Origin: Actinomadura oligospora ATCC 43269
GTDB taxonomy: Bacteria; Actinomycetota; Actinomycetes; Streptosporangiales; Streptosporangiaceae
Length of the DNA stretch: 64,000 nucleotides
Assembly: GCF_000518265.1 (NCBI RefSeq)
Contig: NZ_JADG01000004.1
Span: forward strand, 434,001 to 498,000
Reading direction: 5' to 3'
A program made the position numbers and the translations under genes. The notes beneath the pieces are model-generated. The model worked only from the letters and a program-made list of their open reading frames with translations. It did no database searches and had not been told where the DNA came from. Of this stretch, positions 1-8,139 are shown one piece after another (the first letter of the stretch is position 1; each line of letters starts with the position of its first letter).

Positions 1-185
1 GCGGCCCGTCCGGCGACGCCTCCGCAGGCGCGCCCGACCCCGCCGCCAAGGCCTCCACGCCCGCGCCCGTCCCGGGCCCGCCCGGGGCCGGAGCCGGGGC
101 CACGCCCAACGCTTCGCCCGTTTCCGGCCCGTCCGGGGCCGGGGGCGCGGCGGCGTCCGGTGGCACGGGCGGCGGGGCGTCCGGT

Positions 186-1250
186 GTGAGGGGCGGCACG
201 TCCGGCGCGGGGGCGACGACGTGGCCCTCGCTGCTCAACACGCTTCTGGACGGCGTCTCGCTGTCCAGCGCCGAGACGGCCTGGGCGATGGACCAGATCA
301 TGTCCGGCGAGGCCACCGACGTGCAGATCGCCGGATTCGCCGTCGCGCTGCGCGCCAAGGGCGAGACGGTCGCCGAGGTGGCCGGGCTCGCCGAGGGCAT
401 GATGGCGCACGCCACGCCGATCCACGTGCCGGGCCGGTTCGCCGACCTCGTCGGCACCGGGGGTGACCGGGCGCACACCGTGAACATCTCCACGATGGCC
501 GCCATCGTGGCCGCCGCGACCGGGGTCAAGGTCGTCAAGCACGGCAACCGGGCCGCCTCGTCGTCCTGCGGCGCGGCCGACCTGCTGGAGGGCCTGGGGG
601 TCGCGATCGACCTGCCCCCGGCGGCGACCGCGCGGGTCGCCGAGGAGGTCGGGATCACCTTCTGCTTCGCGCCGCTGTACCACCCGGCGCTGCGGTACGC
701 GGCCCGGACGCGCAGCGAGCTGCGCACGCCGACGGTGTTCAACTTCCTGGGGCCGCTGACGAACCCGGCCCGTCCGACCAGCCAGGCCGTCGGCGTGTTC
801 CACCCGCGGATGGCGCCGGTCATGGCCGGGGTGTTCGCCGCGCGCGGCTGCTCGTCCCTGGTGTTCCGGGGCGACGACGGGCTGGACGAGCTGACGACCA
901 CGGGCACCTCGACGGTCTGGGTGGTGCGGGACGGCGCGGTCACCGAGACCGTGTTCGACCCGGCCGACCTCGGCATCCCCCCGGCGCGTCCGGAGGACCT
1001 GCGGGGCGCGGACGCCGCCTACAACGGGAAGGTCGCGCGGCGCGTCCTGGCGGGCGAGGCGGGCCCGGTGCGGGACATGGTGCTGCTGAACGCGGCGGCG
1101 CTGATCGCCGCCTACGAGGGCGCTCCGCCGCCCGGAGAGCTCACCGGAGCGCTCGGGGCCGCGTTCGGGCGCGCCGCCGAGGCGGTGGACTCGGGCACCG
1201 CCTCCGGGCTGCTGGAGCGCTGGGTAGAGGTGTCCAGCGCCGCGCGCTGA
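186..1250 (+). CDS. trpD: Anthranilate phosphoribosyltransferase
   Basis: Transfers the phosphoribosyl group of PRPP to anthranilate, the second committed step of tryptophan synthesis, in the cytoplasm. The 354-residue product shows the PRPP loop GTGGD at residues 90-94, the [18 protein letters not shown] block at 118-135 and the C-terminal [10 protein letters not shown] motif, so it is full length. The GTG at 186 is the first usable start, but the same frame stays open to the left window edge as an Ala/Pro/Gly-rich stretch with no in-frame start codon. A low-complexity N-terminal extension beginning outside the window is therefore possible. It stands alone here, with no other trp gene next to it. 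Confidence 0.95.
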   Translation: MRGGTSGAGATTWPSLLNTLLDGVSLSSAETAWAMDQIMSGEATDVQIAGFAVALRAKGETVAEVAGLAEGMMAHATPIHVPGRFADLVGTGGDRAHTVNISTMAAIVAAATGVKVVKHGNRAASSSCGAADLLEGLGVAIDLPPAATARVAEEVGITFCFAPLYHPALRYAARTRSELRTPTVFNFLGPLTNPARPTSQAVGVFHPRMAPVMAGVFAARGCSSLVFRGDDGLDELTTTGTSTVWVVRDGAVTETVFDPADLGIPPARPEDLRGADAAYNGKVARRVLAGEAGPVRDMVLLNAAALIAAYEGAPPPGELTGALGAAFGRAAEAVDSGTASGLLERWVEVSSAAR

Positions 1251-1276
1251 GGATCAGTCGGGAACCTGTCGGGACC

Positions 1277-1304
1277 GGCCGTCCGCTTCGTGCCGCGGGC
1301 GGCC
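1277..1304 (+). terminator. Weak terminator-like hairpin after trpD
   Basis: A 10-bp stem (one G-U pair) at 1277-1286 and 1295-1304 lies 27 bases after the trpD stop. No T-run follows directly, so termination is only a suggestion. Confidence 0.35.
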
Positions 1305-1415
1305 GTTCCTGTTGCGCTCGGGTAACGGTTGTTCAAGTTTGGATTAGTTTCGCCGGGGCGGCGAGCATGATCATCTTCGAGTGAGTTCTCGCCACGACGG
1401 AGAGGAATCTGCCCG

Positions 1416-2102
1416 ATGCTCGTCTCCAGGGTCCGGACGACCGCCGCGGCCACCACCGCCTTCTTGGCGCTGACGCTCGCCGCGTCCCCCGCCCACGCCG
1501 CGTCCCCCGCCAAGGCGTCACCCACCAAGGCGTCACCCGCCCGGACGGCGTCCGGCGTCGACCGCGGCGTGCTGGTGCCGGCCGCCCAGCAGCCGCCGGT
1601 GGGCGAGGCGTGGAAGACCACCCCGTACGTCAACCCGTACTTCGAACCCGGCGTCACCGGGCCGGGGTGCTGGCCCTACGGCCGGGCCACCGGCGCGGTG
1701 GACGGGCTGGACGCCCGGTACGACACGTCCCTCTGGTTCTACAACTACAACGACGTGTGGGTCTTCCCCGACAGCGCCCACGCCGAGTCCTTCGAGCGGC
1801 AGTGGAAGGACCTCCTGACCACCTGCGTCGAGCGGAACAAGCCCGGACAGGGTACTGAGACCACCCAGTACGTCCTGGACGTGACCAAGATCGAGACCGT
1901 GGACGACGTGGACGTGTGGCGGCTCACCACCGGCGTCAACGGCGGCGGCGGCACCCAGCACTGGCAGGTCGCGCTCGTCCGGCACGGACGCGCCGTCTAC
2001 GGCATGGACATGCTCGACTACCGCAACGGCACGCCGACCCCGATCCCGTTCGCCTCCACGATCCCGGTGATCAAGCAGAAGCTCGCCGCGTACTACCCGT
2101 GA
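1416..2102 (+). CDS. Secreted protein of unknown function
   Basis: A 228-residue protein with a clear Sec signal peptide: basic start, hydrophobic core around residues 9-23, and a probable signal peptidase I cut after AHA at residue 28. A short Ala/Ser/Pro/Lys linker follows, then a globular domain rich in Trp and Tyr with paired cysteines. The ATG at 1416 has a good ribosome binding site, GGAGAGG, ten bases upstream. I do not recognise a family. It is monocistronic, and its stop is followed by a strong hairpin shared with the convergent Lrp-type gene. Confidence 0.8.
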   Translation: MLVSRVRTTAAATTAFLALTLAASPAHAASPAKASPTKASPARTASGVDRGVLVPAAQQPPVGEAWKTTPYVNPYFEPGVTGPGCWPYGRATGAVDGLDARYDTSLWFYNYNDVWVFPDSAHAESFERQWKDLLTTCVERNKPGQGTETTQYVLDVTKIETVDDVDVWRLTTGVNGGGGTQHWQVALVRHGRAVYGMDMLDYRNGTPTPIPFASTIPVIKQKLAAYYP

Positions 2103-2120
2103 CGGACGGGGCGACATGAC

Positions 2121-2158
2121 CGGCCCGCCGCACCTGCTCGACGAGGTGCGGCGGGCCG
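2121..2158. terminator. Bidirectional hairpin terminator
   Basis: A perfect 15-bp stem (2121-2135 with 2144-2158) and an 8-base loop sit between two convergent genes and probably end transcription from both sides. There is no clear T-run. Confidence 0.6.
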
Positions 2159-2171
2159 TCGCGTCGTGGGG

Positions 2172-2459
2172 TCAGTCGGCGTCGGGGAGGCCCAGCGAGA
2201 AGGCGACCTCGAGGTCGTGCTGGGAGTAGGTGCGGAAGGCGATGTGCGTCTCGGTGTCCCGGACGCCCGGGACCTTGTTCAGCCGTCCGGGGATCACGGC
2301 GTTCAGGTCGTCGTGCCGCCGGACGCGCACCATGGCCACCAGGTCGTAGCCGCCGGTGATCGAGTAGACCTCGCTGACCCCGTCCAGGGCGGCGATCTCC
2401 TCGGCCGCCTCGTGGACGCGATCCACGTCGGTCTTGATGAACACGAGCGCGGTGACCAC
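2172..2459 (-). CDS. Stand-alone Lrp/AsnC ligand-binding (RAM) domain protein
   Basis: A 95-residue protein made only of the C-terminal effector-binding domain of the Lrp/AsnC family (alpha-beta sandwich). The Gly-rich turn VYSITGGYDLVAMVRV and the closing block around ETHIAFRTYSQHD are visible. There is no helix-turn-helix, so it cannot bind DNA itself in the usual way. Such single-domain members are known to form decamers and to bind amino acids or partner regulators. It faces the secreted protein gene and lies just downstream of the five-gene MoxR operon, from which it is separated by about 80 bases. Confidence 0.85.
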   Translation of the reverse strand: MVTALVFIKTDVDRVHEAAEEIAALDGVSEVYSITGGYDLVAMVRVRRHDDLNAVIPGRLNKVPGVRDTETHIAFRTYSQHDLEVAFSLGLPDAD

Positions 2460-2540
2460 AGATCCTCCCGAAACCGTCGTTACGGTCCGAAGCTTATCCA
2501 GCGCCCGGGCCGGGCCCGTCCGGAGCCCGGCCCGGAGCGT

Positions 2541-5426
2541 TCACCCGGTGAGCAGGACGGCGAGGGCTTCGGCGGCGGACGGATGCCGTCCGACCAGCTC
2601 CCCCGCCGCCGAGTGCGCGGAGGACGTGCCCGCCGGGACGGCCCGCCAGACCGGCTCCAGCCCGAACAGGGCCGCCGCCGCGTCGCACGCGGCCGGATGC
2701 GCGGCCAGCAGCTCCGCGACCGGCCCGGACGCCACGGCGGGCCCGGCGGCACCTGCGGTTCCCCGGGCGGACGCCGTCTCCCGCGCGGCCTCCCACGGCG
2801 GCGTCCAGGAGTCCAGGACCGGGAGCGAGCCGGGGAAGGTGCGCCCGGCCTCCCGGGTGAGCACCGGAACCAGCTCCGCCGCGTTCTCGCGCAGCGTGGT
2901 GACCAGGCGCGGCAGCCACGGCAGCAGGACGTGGTCGGGCAGGCTCCCGAACGCCTTCGACATCACCTCCACGACGAACGGCGCGAACGTCGGGACCGGT
3001 TCGAGCGCGTGCACGAACCCGGTGAGGTACTGCGGGAAGGCGGGCACGACCAGCGGGTTCCCGAGCATCTCGTCGCAGCGGACGCGCAGCTCGGCGCGGG
3101 TGAGCACGCCGAGCTGCAGGCGCGCCGCCCACAGCAGCGCCACCTTCGACGGCGCCTCCGGGTGCGACTGGGCGACCGCGATCTCCAGCTGGGCGTGGTC
3201 GCAGCCGAGCGACAGCGCCAGGCTCTCCATCCCGAACAGGAACCCGAGCATCGCCGCGACCTGCGGGACGCCGGTCTCGTCGTCGGTGAACGCCGTCGGC
3301 AGCAGGGTGCAGTAGTGCGCGTACCCCTCGGTCACGAACTCCTTGCACCAGGCGGGCAGCTCCGGCTCGCTGGCCCGGTAGTGCGCGAGCAGCCGCCGGA
3401 CCCGCTTCAGCACCTCGGGCGCGTCGTCCACGGTGCGCTCGGCCGACAGCAGCTCGACCGCGCGGGCGCCCAGCTCGTCCACGAACCGGCGGTTGCGGAG
3501 CAGGACCAGCGCGTCCTCGACGGCGCCGAGCGCGATCGAGGCCGTCGCGTCCGGGGCCCAGGCGACCTTGCGGAGCCGCTGCTCGAGGACCTGCTCGATC
3601 GTGACGCCCTCGTAGCCGAGCTCCACCAGCCAGCGCTGGTCGCGGCCGAGCGACAGGTCCCAGCTCTCCTGGACGGACCGCTCGCCGAGCTTCCGCGAGC
3701 CCATGATCGGCCGGACGATCCCCTGCGGCAGCATCCGGTGCAGGATCCACAGCACGTCCGAGCACGCCTGCAGGCGCGGCTCCGAGCGCAGGTCGAGCAG
3801 GGCCCGCTGGACGGTCCGCCGGGTCAGGTCCAGGCCGAGCGGCTCGAGCCGGTCCAGGACGTTCTGGGCGAGCGGCGGCAGCGCCGCGTACCCGACCTGG
3901 CCGACCCGGTCGCCGCCGAGCAGGATCTCGCACAGCCGCCGGACGTCCCGGCGGCCCGGCACCGAGTCCTTCTCGATGCAGGTGATCGCCGCGTCCTGGA
4001 AGTCGTACGGGGTCGGGCGGTTCCGCCCCCGGACGCCCGCCAGCAGCACCGACGTCTCGACCACCGCGATCGCGTCGGCCGTGCTCGCCATGTAGCCGTT
4101 GCGGCGGGCGAGCCGGACGATGTCGACCGCCCAGGTCAGCAGCTCCTGCTCGTCCAGCACGCCCGGCTCGGGCGGGGTGGTGAGGAAGCCGGACAGCCGG
4201 TCCTCGGCGGGCGCCTGGGCGGCGGGCCCGGCCTTGGGGGCCTTGCGGCTCGTCCCCTTCTGCCCGGCCAGCCGGAACGGCGCGACGCCGCTGCGCTTGA
4301 GCGCCTTCTCCCAGGTCGCGGCGGCGATCGACACCGAGCCGCGGGCCAGCCCGAACTGCGCCTCGATCGCCGAGTGGCTGGACGGGATCAGGCCGTGCAG
4401 CCACCGCGTCCCGGTCCGCTCGGCGATCTCGTACGGCGCGTCCGAGCGGACGCCGAACTGCTCGACCCGGCTCGCGGCGTGCAGCGCCCCGCACACGTAC
4501 AGGGCGTCGCCCGCCTCGAGCCCGGACGCGGCCAGGTGCTGCCGCATCCGGGTCCACATGAACCGCTCGCGCTCCTCGCTGCGGCGCAGGTCACCGGTGT
4601 CGCGAAGCCGCCGGAACAGGCTTCCGACCAGCAGCATCACCTGCCGGTAGGCGTCGTACCCGGCGCCGCTGAGCGGCTGCTCGACGTACTGGTCCCACCA
4701 CTCCGACCAGTGCCGGACCCGCCCGTGGCGCAGCAGGTACTCCTCCAGCTCGGCGAAGCCGGGACGCAGGTCGCCCAGCTCGATGCCGACCGCGTCGCCG
4801 TGGAGCGCGGACTCCTCGTCCTCCTCCTCGCCCTCGGTCTCCGTCGCGGACGAGGGCCCGGCCTCGGCGTCCGGGTCCGGCTTGGCCCTCCTGGCCGCCG
4901 GGTCGGACTCCTCCCACTGGAAGACGTGGTCGGTGGACCAGTCGACCGCGACCAGCTCGACGCCCGGCGTCTCCAGCGCGTAGGCGATGGCCTGGTACTC
5001 GGCGGACGCCTCGGTGATCGGCGCGACCACCGACAGCGGCGCCCACTCCGGGTCGAAACCCTGGATGTCGCTCGCGAACGCCTGCAGCGCCACGGGCAGC
5101 CTGCAGTTGCGCAGCTCGTCCAGCAGGGGCCGCATGTCCTCGCAGAGCTCGAGGTAGACGACCTTGGGCCGCTTCTCCCGCAGCCGCCGCGCCATCGCCA
5201 GCGCGGAGGCGGGCGAATGGTGGCAGACCGGGAAGATCTCCAGCTCCTCGGCGAGGGCGCGGTCGACGTCGTCCACCATGCCCGCGAGGATGTCGGCGGC
5301 GGCCCCGGGCGCCTCGGCGAACCGCTCCGCCGCGTCCCGCAGCTGGCCGCGGAGCGCGCCGAACGTGCCGTCGGGCGCGTCCGCTCCGGTCTTCGTGTCG
5401 GTCTTCGTGTCGGTGGGGGTGCTCAC
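2541..5426 (-). CDS. DUF5682 protein (YehM-like) with TraB/TIKI-like N-terminal motifs
   Basis: A 961-residue cytoplasmic protein and the last gene of the SWIM-unknown-VWA-MoxR-DUF5682 operon. The GTG start at 5426 overlaps the MoxR stop by four bases (GTGA), which fixes the start; the frame stays open much further upstream but that part runs through the MoxR gene. The N-terminal 330 residues carry HHS at 69-71, LELCED at 92-97, an EERERFM block near 284-290 and CGALHA at 312-317. I read this as the layout of the TraB/TIKI/ChaN-like fold (HxS, ELxxxR, GxGH); that is inference from motifs. An acidic insert lies at about 185-207. The remaining 600 residues look all-helical. It matches E. coli YehM in context; no biochemical role is known to me. 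Confidence 0.85.
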   Translation of the reverse strand: MSTPTDTKTDTKTGADAPDGTFGALRGQLRDAAERFAEAPGAAADILAGMVDDVDRALAEELEIFPVCHHSPASALAMARRLREKRPKVVYLELCEDMRPLLDELRNCRLPVALQAFASDIQGFDPEWAPLSVVAPITEASAEYQAIAYALETPGVELVAVDWSTDHVFQWEESDPAARRAKPDPDAEAGPSSATETEGEEEDEESALHGDAVGIELGDLRPGFAELEEYLLRHGRVRHWSEWWDQYVEQPLSGAGYDAYRQVMLLVGSLFRRLRDTGDLRRSEERERFMWTRMRQHLAASGLEAGDALYVCGALHAASRVEQFGVRSDAPYEIAERTGTRWLHGLIPSSHSAIEAQFGLARGSVSIAAATWEKALKRSGVAPFRLAGQKGTSRKAPKAGPAAQAPAEDRLSGFLTTPPEPGVLDEQELLTWAVDIVRLARRNGYMASTADAIAVVETSVLLAGVRGRNRPTPYDFQDAAITCIEKDSVPGRRDVRRLCEILLGGDRVGQVGYAALPPLAQNVLDRLEPLGLDLTRRTVQRALLDLRSEPRLQACSDVLWILHRMLPQGIVRPIMGSRKLGERSVQESWDLSLGRDQRWLVELGYEGVTIEQVLEQRLRKVAWAPDATASIALGAVEDALVLLRNRRFVDELGARAVELLSAERTVDDAPEVLKRVRRLLAHYRASEPELPAWCKEFVTEGYAHYCTLLPTAFTDDETGVPQVAAMLGFLFGMESLALSLGCDHAQLEIAVAQSHPEAPSKVALLWAARLQLGVLTRAELRVRCDEMLGNPLVVPAFPQYLTGFVHALEPVPTFAPFVVEVMSKAFGSLPDHVLLPWLPRLVTTLRENAAELVPVLTREAGRTFPGSLPVLDSWTPPWEAARETASARGTAGAAGPAVASGPVAELLAAHPAACDAAAALFGLEPVWRAVPAGTSSAHSAAGELVGRHPSAAEALAVLLTG

Positions 5427-6550
5427 GACAGGGTCGCGATCGCCTCGCGGCCGCCCTCCAGGAAGCCCTGCCACTCGCCGCCCTCCTTCTTGCTGCGTCC
5501 CTCGACCACGCCGTGCCAGAACTTGTTCAGGATCGCCAGGTCCTCGGGGCTGCGCCGGGCCAGCGACCCGACCAGCGAGGACGCCAGGGTCGTCGCGCGC
5601 AGCGTGTCGTCCCCGAAGAAGCGGCTGTGCAGGATCGCGTCCTCCAGGACGCCGATCTGCTCGGCCGTCGACAGCGCCGACTCCAGGCGCTCGTCGTCGC
5701 TGCCCGCGGCGGCCGACGCCGCGCGCAGGTCGGCGAAGCTCTGCAGCAGGATGTCCAGCAGCGTGGGCGGCACCTCCAGCTCGATCCGGTGGCGGCGCAG
5801 CAGCTCGACCGTGCGGAACCGGACGATCTCCGCCTCGCTCTTCTTGTTCGTCACGACCGGGATCCGGACGAAGTTGAACCGCCGCTTCAGCGCCGACGAC
5901 AGGTCGTTCACGCCGCGGTCGCGGCTGTTGGCGGTCGCGATGATCGAGAAGCCCGGCTTGGCGAACACGATGTTGTCGTCGTCCAGCTCGGGGATGGAGA
6001 CGTACTTCTCGGACAGGATCGAGATCAGCGCGTCCTGGACGTCGCTGGTGGAGCGGGTCAGCTCCTCGAACCGGCCGATCACGCCGGTCTCCATCGCGGT
6101 CATGATCGGGGACGGGATCATCGACTCCCGCGACTGGCCCTTGGCGATCACCATCGAGACGTTCCACGAGTACTTGATGTGGTCCTCGGTGGTACCCGCG
6201 GTGCCCTGCACGACCAGCGTGGAGTTGCGGCAGACCGCGGCCGACAGCAGCTCGGCCAGCCAGCTCTTGCCGGTGCCGGGGTCGCCGATCAGCAGCAGGC
6301 CGCGGTCGGACGCGAGCGTGACGATGCTCCGCTCGACGAACGTCCGGTCGCCGAACCACTTCTGCGGGATCTCCCGGTCCAGGCCGTCCGCGCGCTCGGA
6401 GCCGAGGATGAACGTGCGGACCATCTTCGGGCTGAGCCGCCACGCGAACGGCTTGGGGCCGTCGTCGACCGACTCCAGGTAGTCCAGCTCCTCGGCGAAC
6501 TTCACCTCGGCGGGGGCGCGCAGCATTTCCTGGTTGGCTGACTCGGTCAT
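5423..6550 (-). CDS. MoxR-type AAA+ ATPase (YehL-like)
   Basis: A 375-residue AAA+ ATPase of the MoxR kind, which usually works with a VWA-domain partner as a chaperone-like remodeller. Walker A GDPGTGKS is at residues 89-96, sensor 1 lies in the IIATANSRDRG stretch, and an arginine-finger-like ALKRRFNF follows. The Walker B region reads GRFEELTR where classical MoxR has LADEINR, so the first acidic residue is Glu instead of Asp. The ATG at 6550 is preceded by AGGAG overlapping the VWA stop, an 11-base gap. The operon position between the VWA gene and DUF5682 supports a joint complex. Confidence 0.9.
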   Translation of the reverse strand: MTESANQEMLRAPAEVKFAEELDYLESVDDGPKPFAWRLSPKMVRTFILGSERADGLDREIPQKWFGDRTFVERSIVTLASDRGLLLIGDPGTGKSWLAELLSAAVCRNSTLVVQGTAGTTEDHIKYSWNVSMVIAKGQSRESMIPSPIMTAMETGVIGRFEELTRSTSDVQDALISILSEKYVSIPELDDDNIVFAKPGFSIIATANSRDRGVNDLSSALKRRFNFVRIPVVTNKKSEAEIVRFRTVELLRRHRIELEVPPTLLDILLQSFADLRAASAAAGSDDERLESALSTAEQIGVLEDAILHSRFFGDDTLRATTLASSLVGSLARRSPEDLAILNKFWHGVVEGRSKKEGGEWQGFLEGGREAIATLS

Positions 6551-6561
6551 CTGGGGGTCTC

Positions 6562-8139
6562 CTAGTCGAGGAAGTTCTTGAGTTCGGACACGAGCTTGCC
6601 GATCTGGCCGGAGATCACCGGCGTGCCCATCGTCTTGAAGCGCTGCCGGAACCAGGGGTTGACGTGCTGGGTCCCGGAGCTGGTCACCGAGCCGACGGGG
6701 ATCACCTTCACCCCGGCGCGGTGGACGGACTGGAGCCCGTCGAACAGCGGCTGGGAGCGGTCGAACTCGTAGAAGTCCGAGATCCACACCATCACGGTGT
6801 TGCGCGGATCGGTGATCTTGGGACGGGCCATCTCGAGCGCCACCGGCCCGTCGTTGCCGCCGCCGAGCTTGGTGCGCAGCAGCATCTCGAACGGGTCGTT
6901 CACCCAGGGGGTGAGGTCGATCGCCCGGGTGTCGTAGGCGATCAGGTGCACGTCCACCTTGGGCAGCCCGGCGAAGATCGACGCCAGGATCGTGCAGTTG
7001 ACCATGGAGTCGACCATCGACCCGGACTGGTCCACCACGACGATCATCCGGGCCGGCGTGGTGCGCTTGGCGGTGTGCCTGTAGAAGAGCCGGTCGACGT
7101 AGAGGCGCTCGTCGTCCGGGCTCCAGTTGGTGAGGTTCTTCCAGATCGTCCGCTCGAGGTCGAGGTTGCGGAACACCCGCTTCGGCGGGATCGACCGGTC
7201 GGGCGAGCCGACGCTGGTCTGCTGCACCTGCGTCTTCAGCACCTCGGCGACCTCGTCCACGTACCGGCGGATGAGCCGCTTGGCGTTCTGCAGCGCGACG
7301 CCGGACAGGTTCGACTTGTCGCGCAGGAGCTGCTCGATCAGCGACATGCTGGGCGTGAGGCGCGCGGCGAGCTTCGGGTCGGCGAGGACCTCGCGCAGCC
7401 GCATCCGCTTGACCAGGTCGCCCTCGATGTCGCGGAGGATCTTCTCGATGTCCCCGGCGTCGAAGCCGGACCCGGCCCCGCCCGGGCCGAAGCCCGGAGC
7501 CTGGGTGATCCCGCCGGACTCGCCGCCGCCTCCCGACCCCGAGCCGGAAGCGGAACCGGGGGTCCCACCGCCGGAGCCGGAAGCAGAGCCGGTCGCGCCG
7601 CCGCCGGGGCCGTCCGCGCCTTCGCCGGACTCACCGGGCCCGCCGGTGCCGCCGGGGCCCGTTCCCCCGCACAGGGCGCGGCGGAGCCGGAGCGCGTCGC
7701 GCTGCCACGCGGCGAGCTGGTCGGCGCTGACGTTGCCCTGGCCGGTCTGGAACACGTTGATCAGCAGCTTGGAGATGAGCGCGGCGTTGCGGACGGCGTC
7801 CGCGCCGATCTCGTCCGAGCCGTCGGCCCCGACCTTGGCGAACAGGTTGTCGAACTCGGGCTCCAGCTCCGGGAAGCGCTGGAACAGGGTGTCCATCGAC
7901 ACCGACGGGTCGAGCAGCGCCGGGGGCAGGCCGATCGCGCCCACGACGGCGACGCCGGCCGACTCCAGCGCGGGCTGCTCCTCGCCGTCGAACATCCGGG
8001 CCATCAGCCGCCAGTACAGCGCCTGCCTGCGGTTCGCGTGAGCCCGGAGCTCCTCGCCGTCCGGCTCCTGCTCGTGCGGGTTCGGCTCGTGCGGGTTCGG
8101 CTCGTGTGCGTTGGTCTCGTGTGCGTTGGTCTCGGTCAT
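6562..8139 (-). CDS. VWA domain protein (YehP-like), MoxR partner
   Basis: A 525-residue cytoplasmic protein. The N-terminus carries four 5-residue repeats (NAHET, NAHEP, NPHEP, NPHEQ), followed by a helical region. A Gly/Ser-rich linker runs from about 158 to 227, then a second helical region. The C-terminal von Willebrand A domain has an intact metal-ion-dependent adhesion site DQSGS at 370-374. VWA proteins of this type pair with MoxR ATPases and bridge them to a substrate. The ATG overlaps the stop of the upstream 460-residue gene (ATGA) and the MoxR gene follows after 11 bases, so the set is translationally coupled. The role of the linker is unknown; it is longer than I expect for YehP. 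Confidence 0.9.
   Translation of the reverse strand: MTETNAHETNAHEPNPHEPNPHEQEPDGEELRAHANRRQALYWRLMARMFDGEEQPALESAGVAVVGAIGLPPALLDPSVSMDTLFQRFPELEPEFDNLFAKVGADGSDEIGADAVRNAALISKLLINVFQTGQGNVSADQLAAWQRDALRLRRALCGGTGPGGTGGPGESGEGADGPGGGATGSASGSGGGTPGSASGSGSGGGGESGGITQAPGFGPGGAGSGFDAGDIEKILRDIEGDLVKRMRLREVLADPKLAARLTPSMSLIEQLLRDKSNLSGVALQNAKRLIRRYVDEVAEVLKTQVQQTSVGSPDRSIPPKRVFRNLDLERTIWKNLTNWSPDDERLYVDRLFYRHTAKRTTPARMIVVVDQSGSMVDSMVNCTILASIFAGLPKVDVHLIAYDTRAIDLTPWVNDPFEMLLRTKLGGGNDGPVALEMARPKITDPRNTVMVWISDFYEFDRSQPLFDGLQSVHRAGVKVIPVGSVTSSGTQHVNPWFRQRFKTMGTPVISGQIGKLVSELKNFLD
8071..8130. repeat. Four tandem 15-bp units inside the VWA gene
   Basis: Two identical 15-mers (8071-8085, 8086-8100) are followed by two further identical 15-mers (8101-8115, 8116-8130) that differ from the first pair at a few bases. 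They encode the five-residue N-terminal repeats of the VWA protein and keep the reading frame, which suggests recent slippage duplication. Confidence 0.85.

Noticed and set aside
1-185. trp leader/attenuator or separate gene upstream of trpD
   Set aside because: No run of Trp codons, no hairpin pair and no start codon; only low-complexity Ala/Pro/Gly coding-like sequence in the trpD frame.
5427-6443. Upstream extension of the DUF5682 frame
   Set aside because: It overlaps the MoxR gene in another frame; the GTGA overlap at 5426 is a natural start.
2166-6482. A 1438-codon open frame on the plus strand
   Set aside because: It is antisense to the MoxR and DUF5682 genes, has a low-complexity Arg/Gly/Gln composition and no domain; long open frames are expected on both strands at this GC content.
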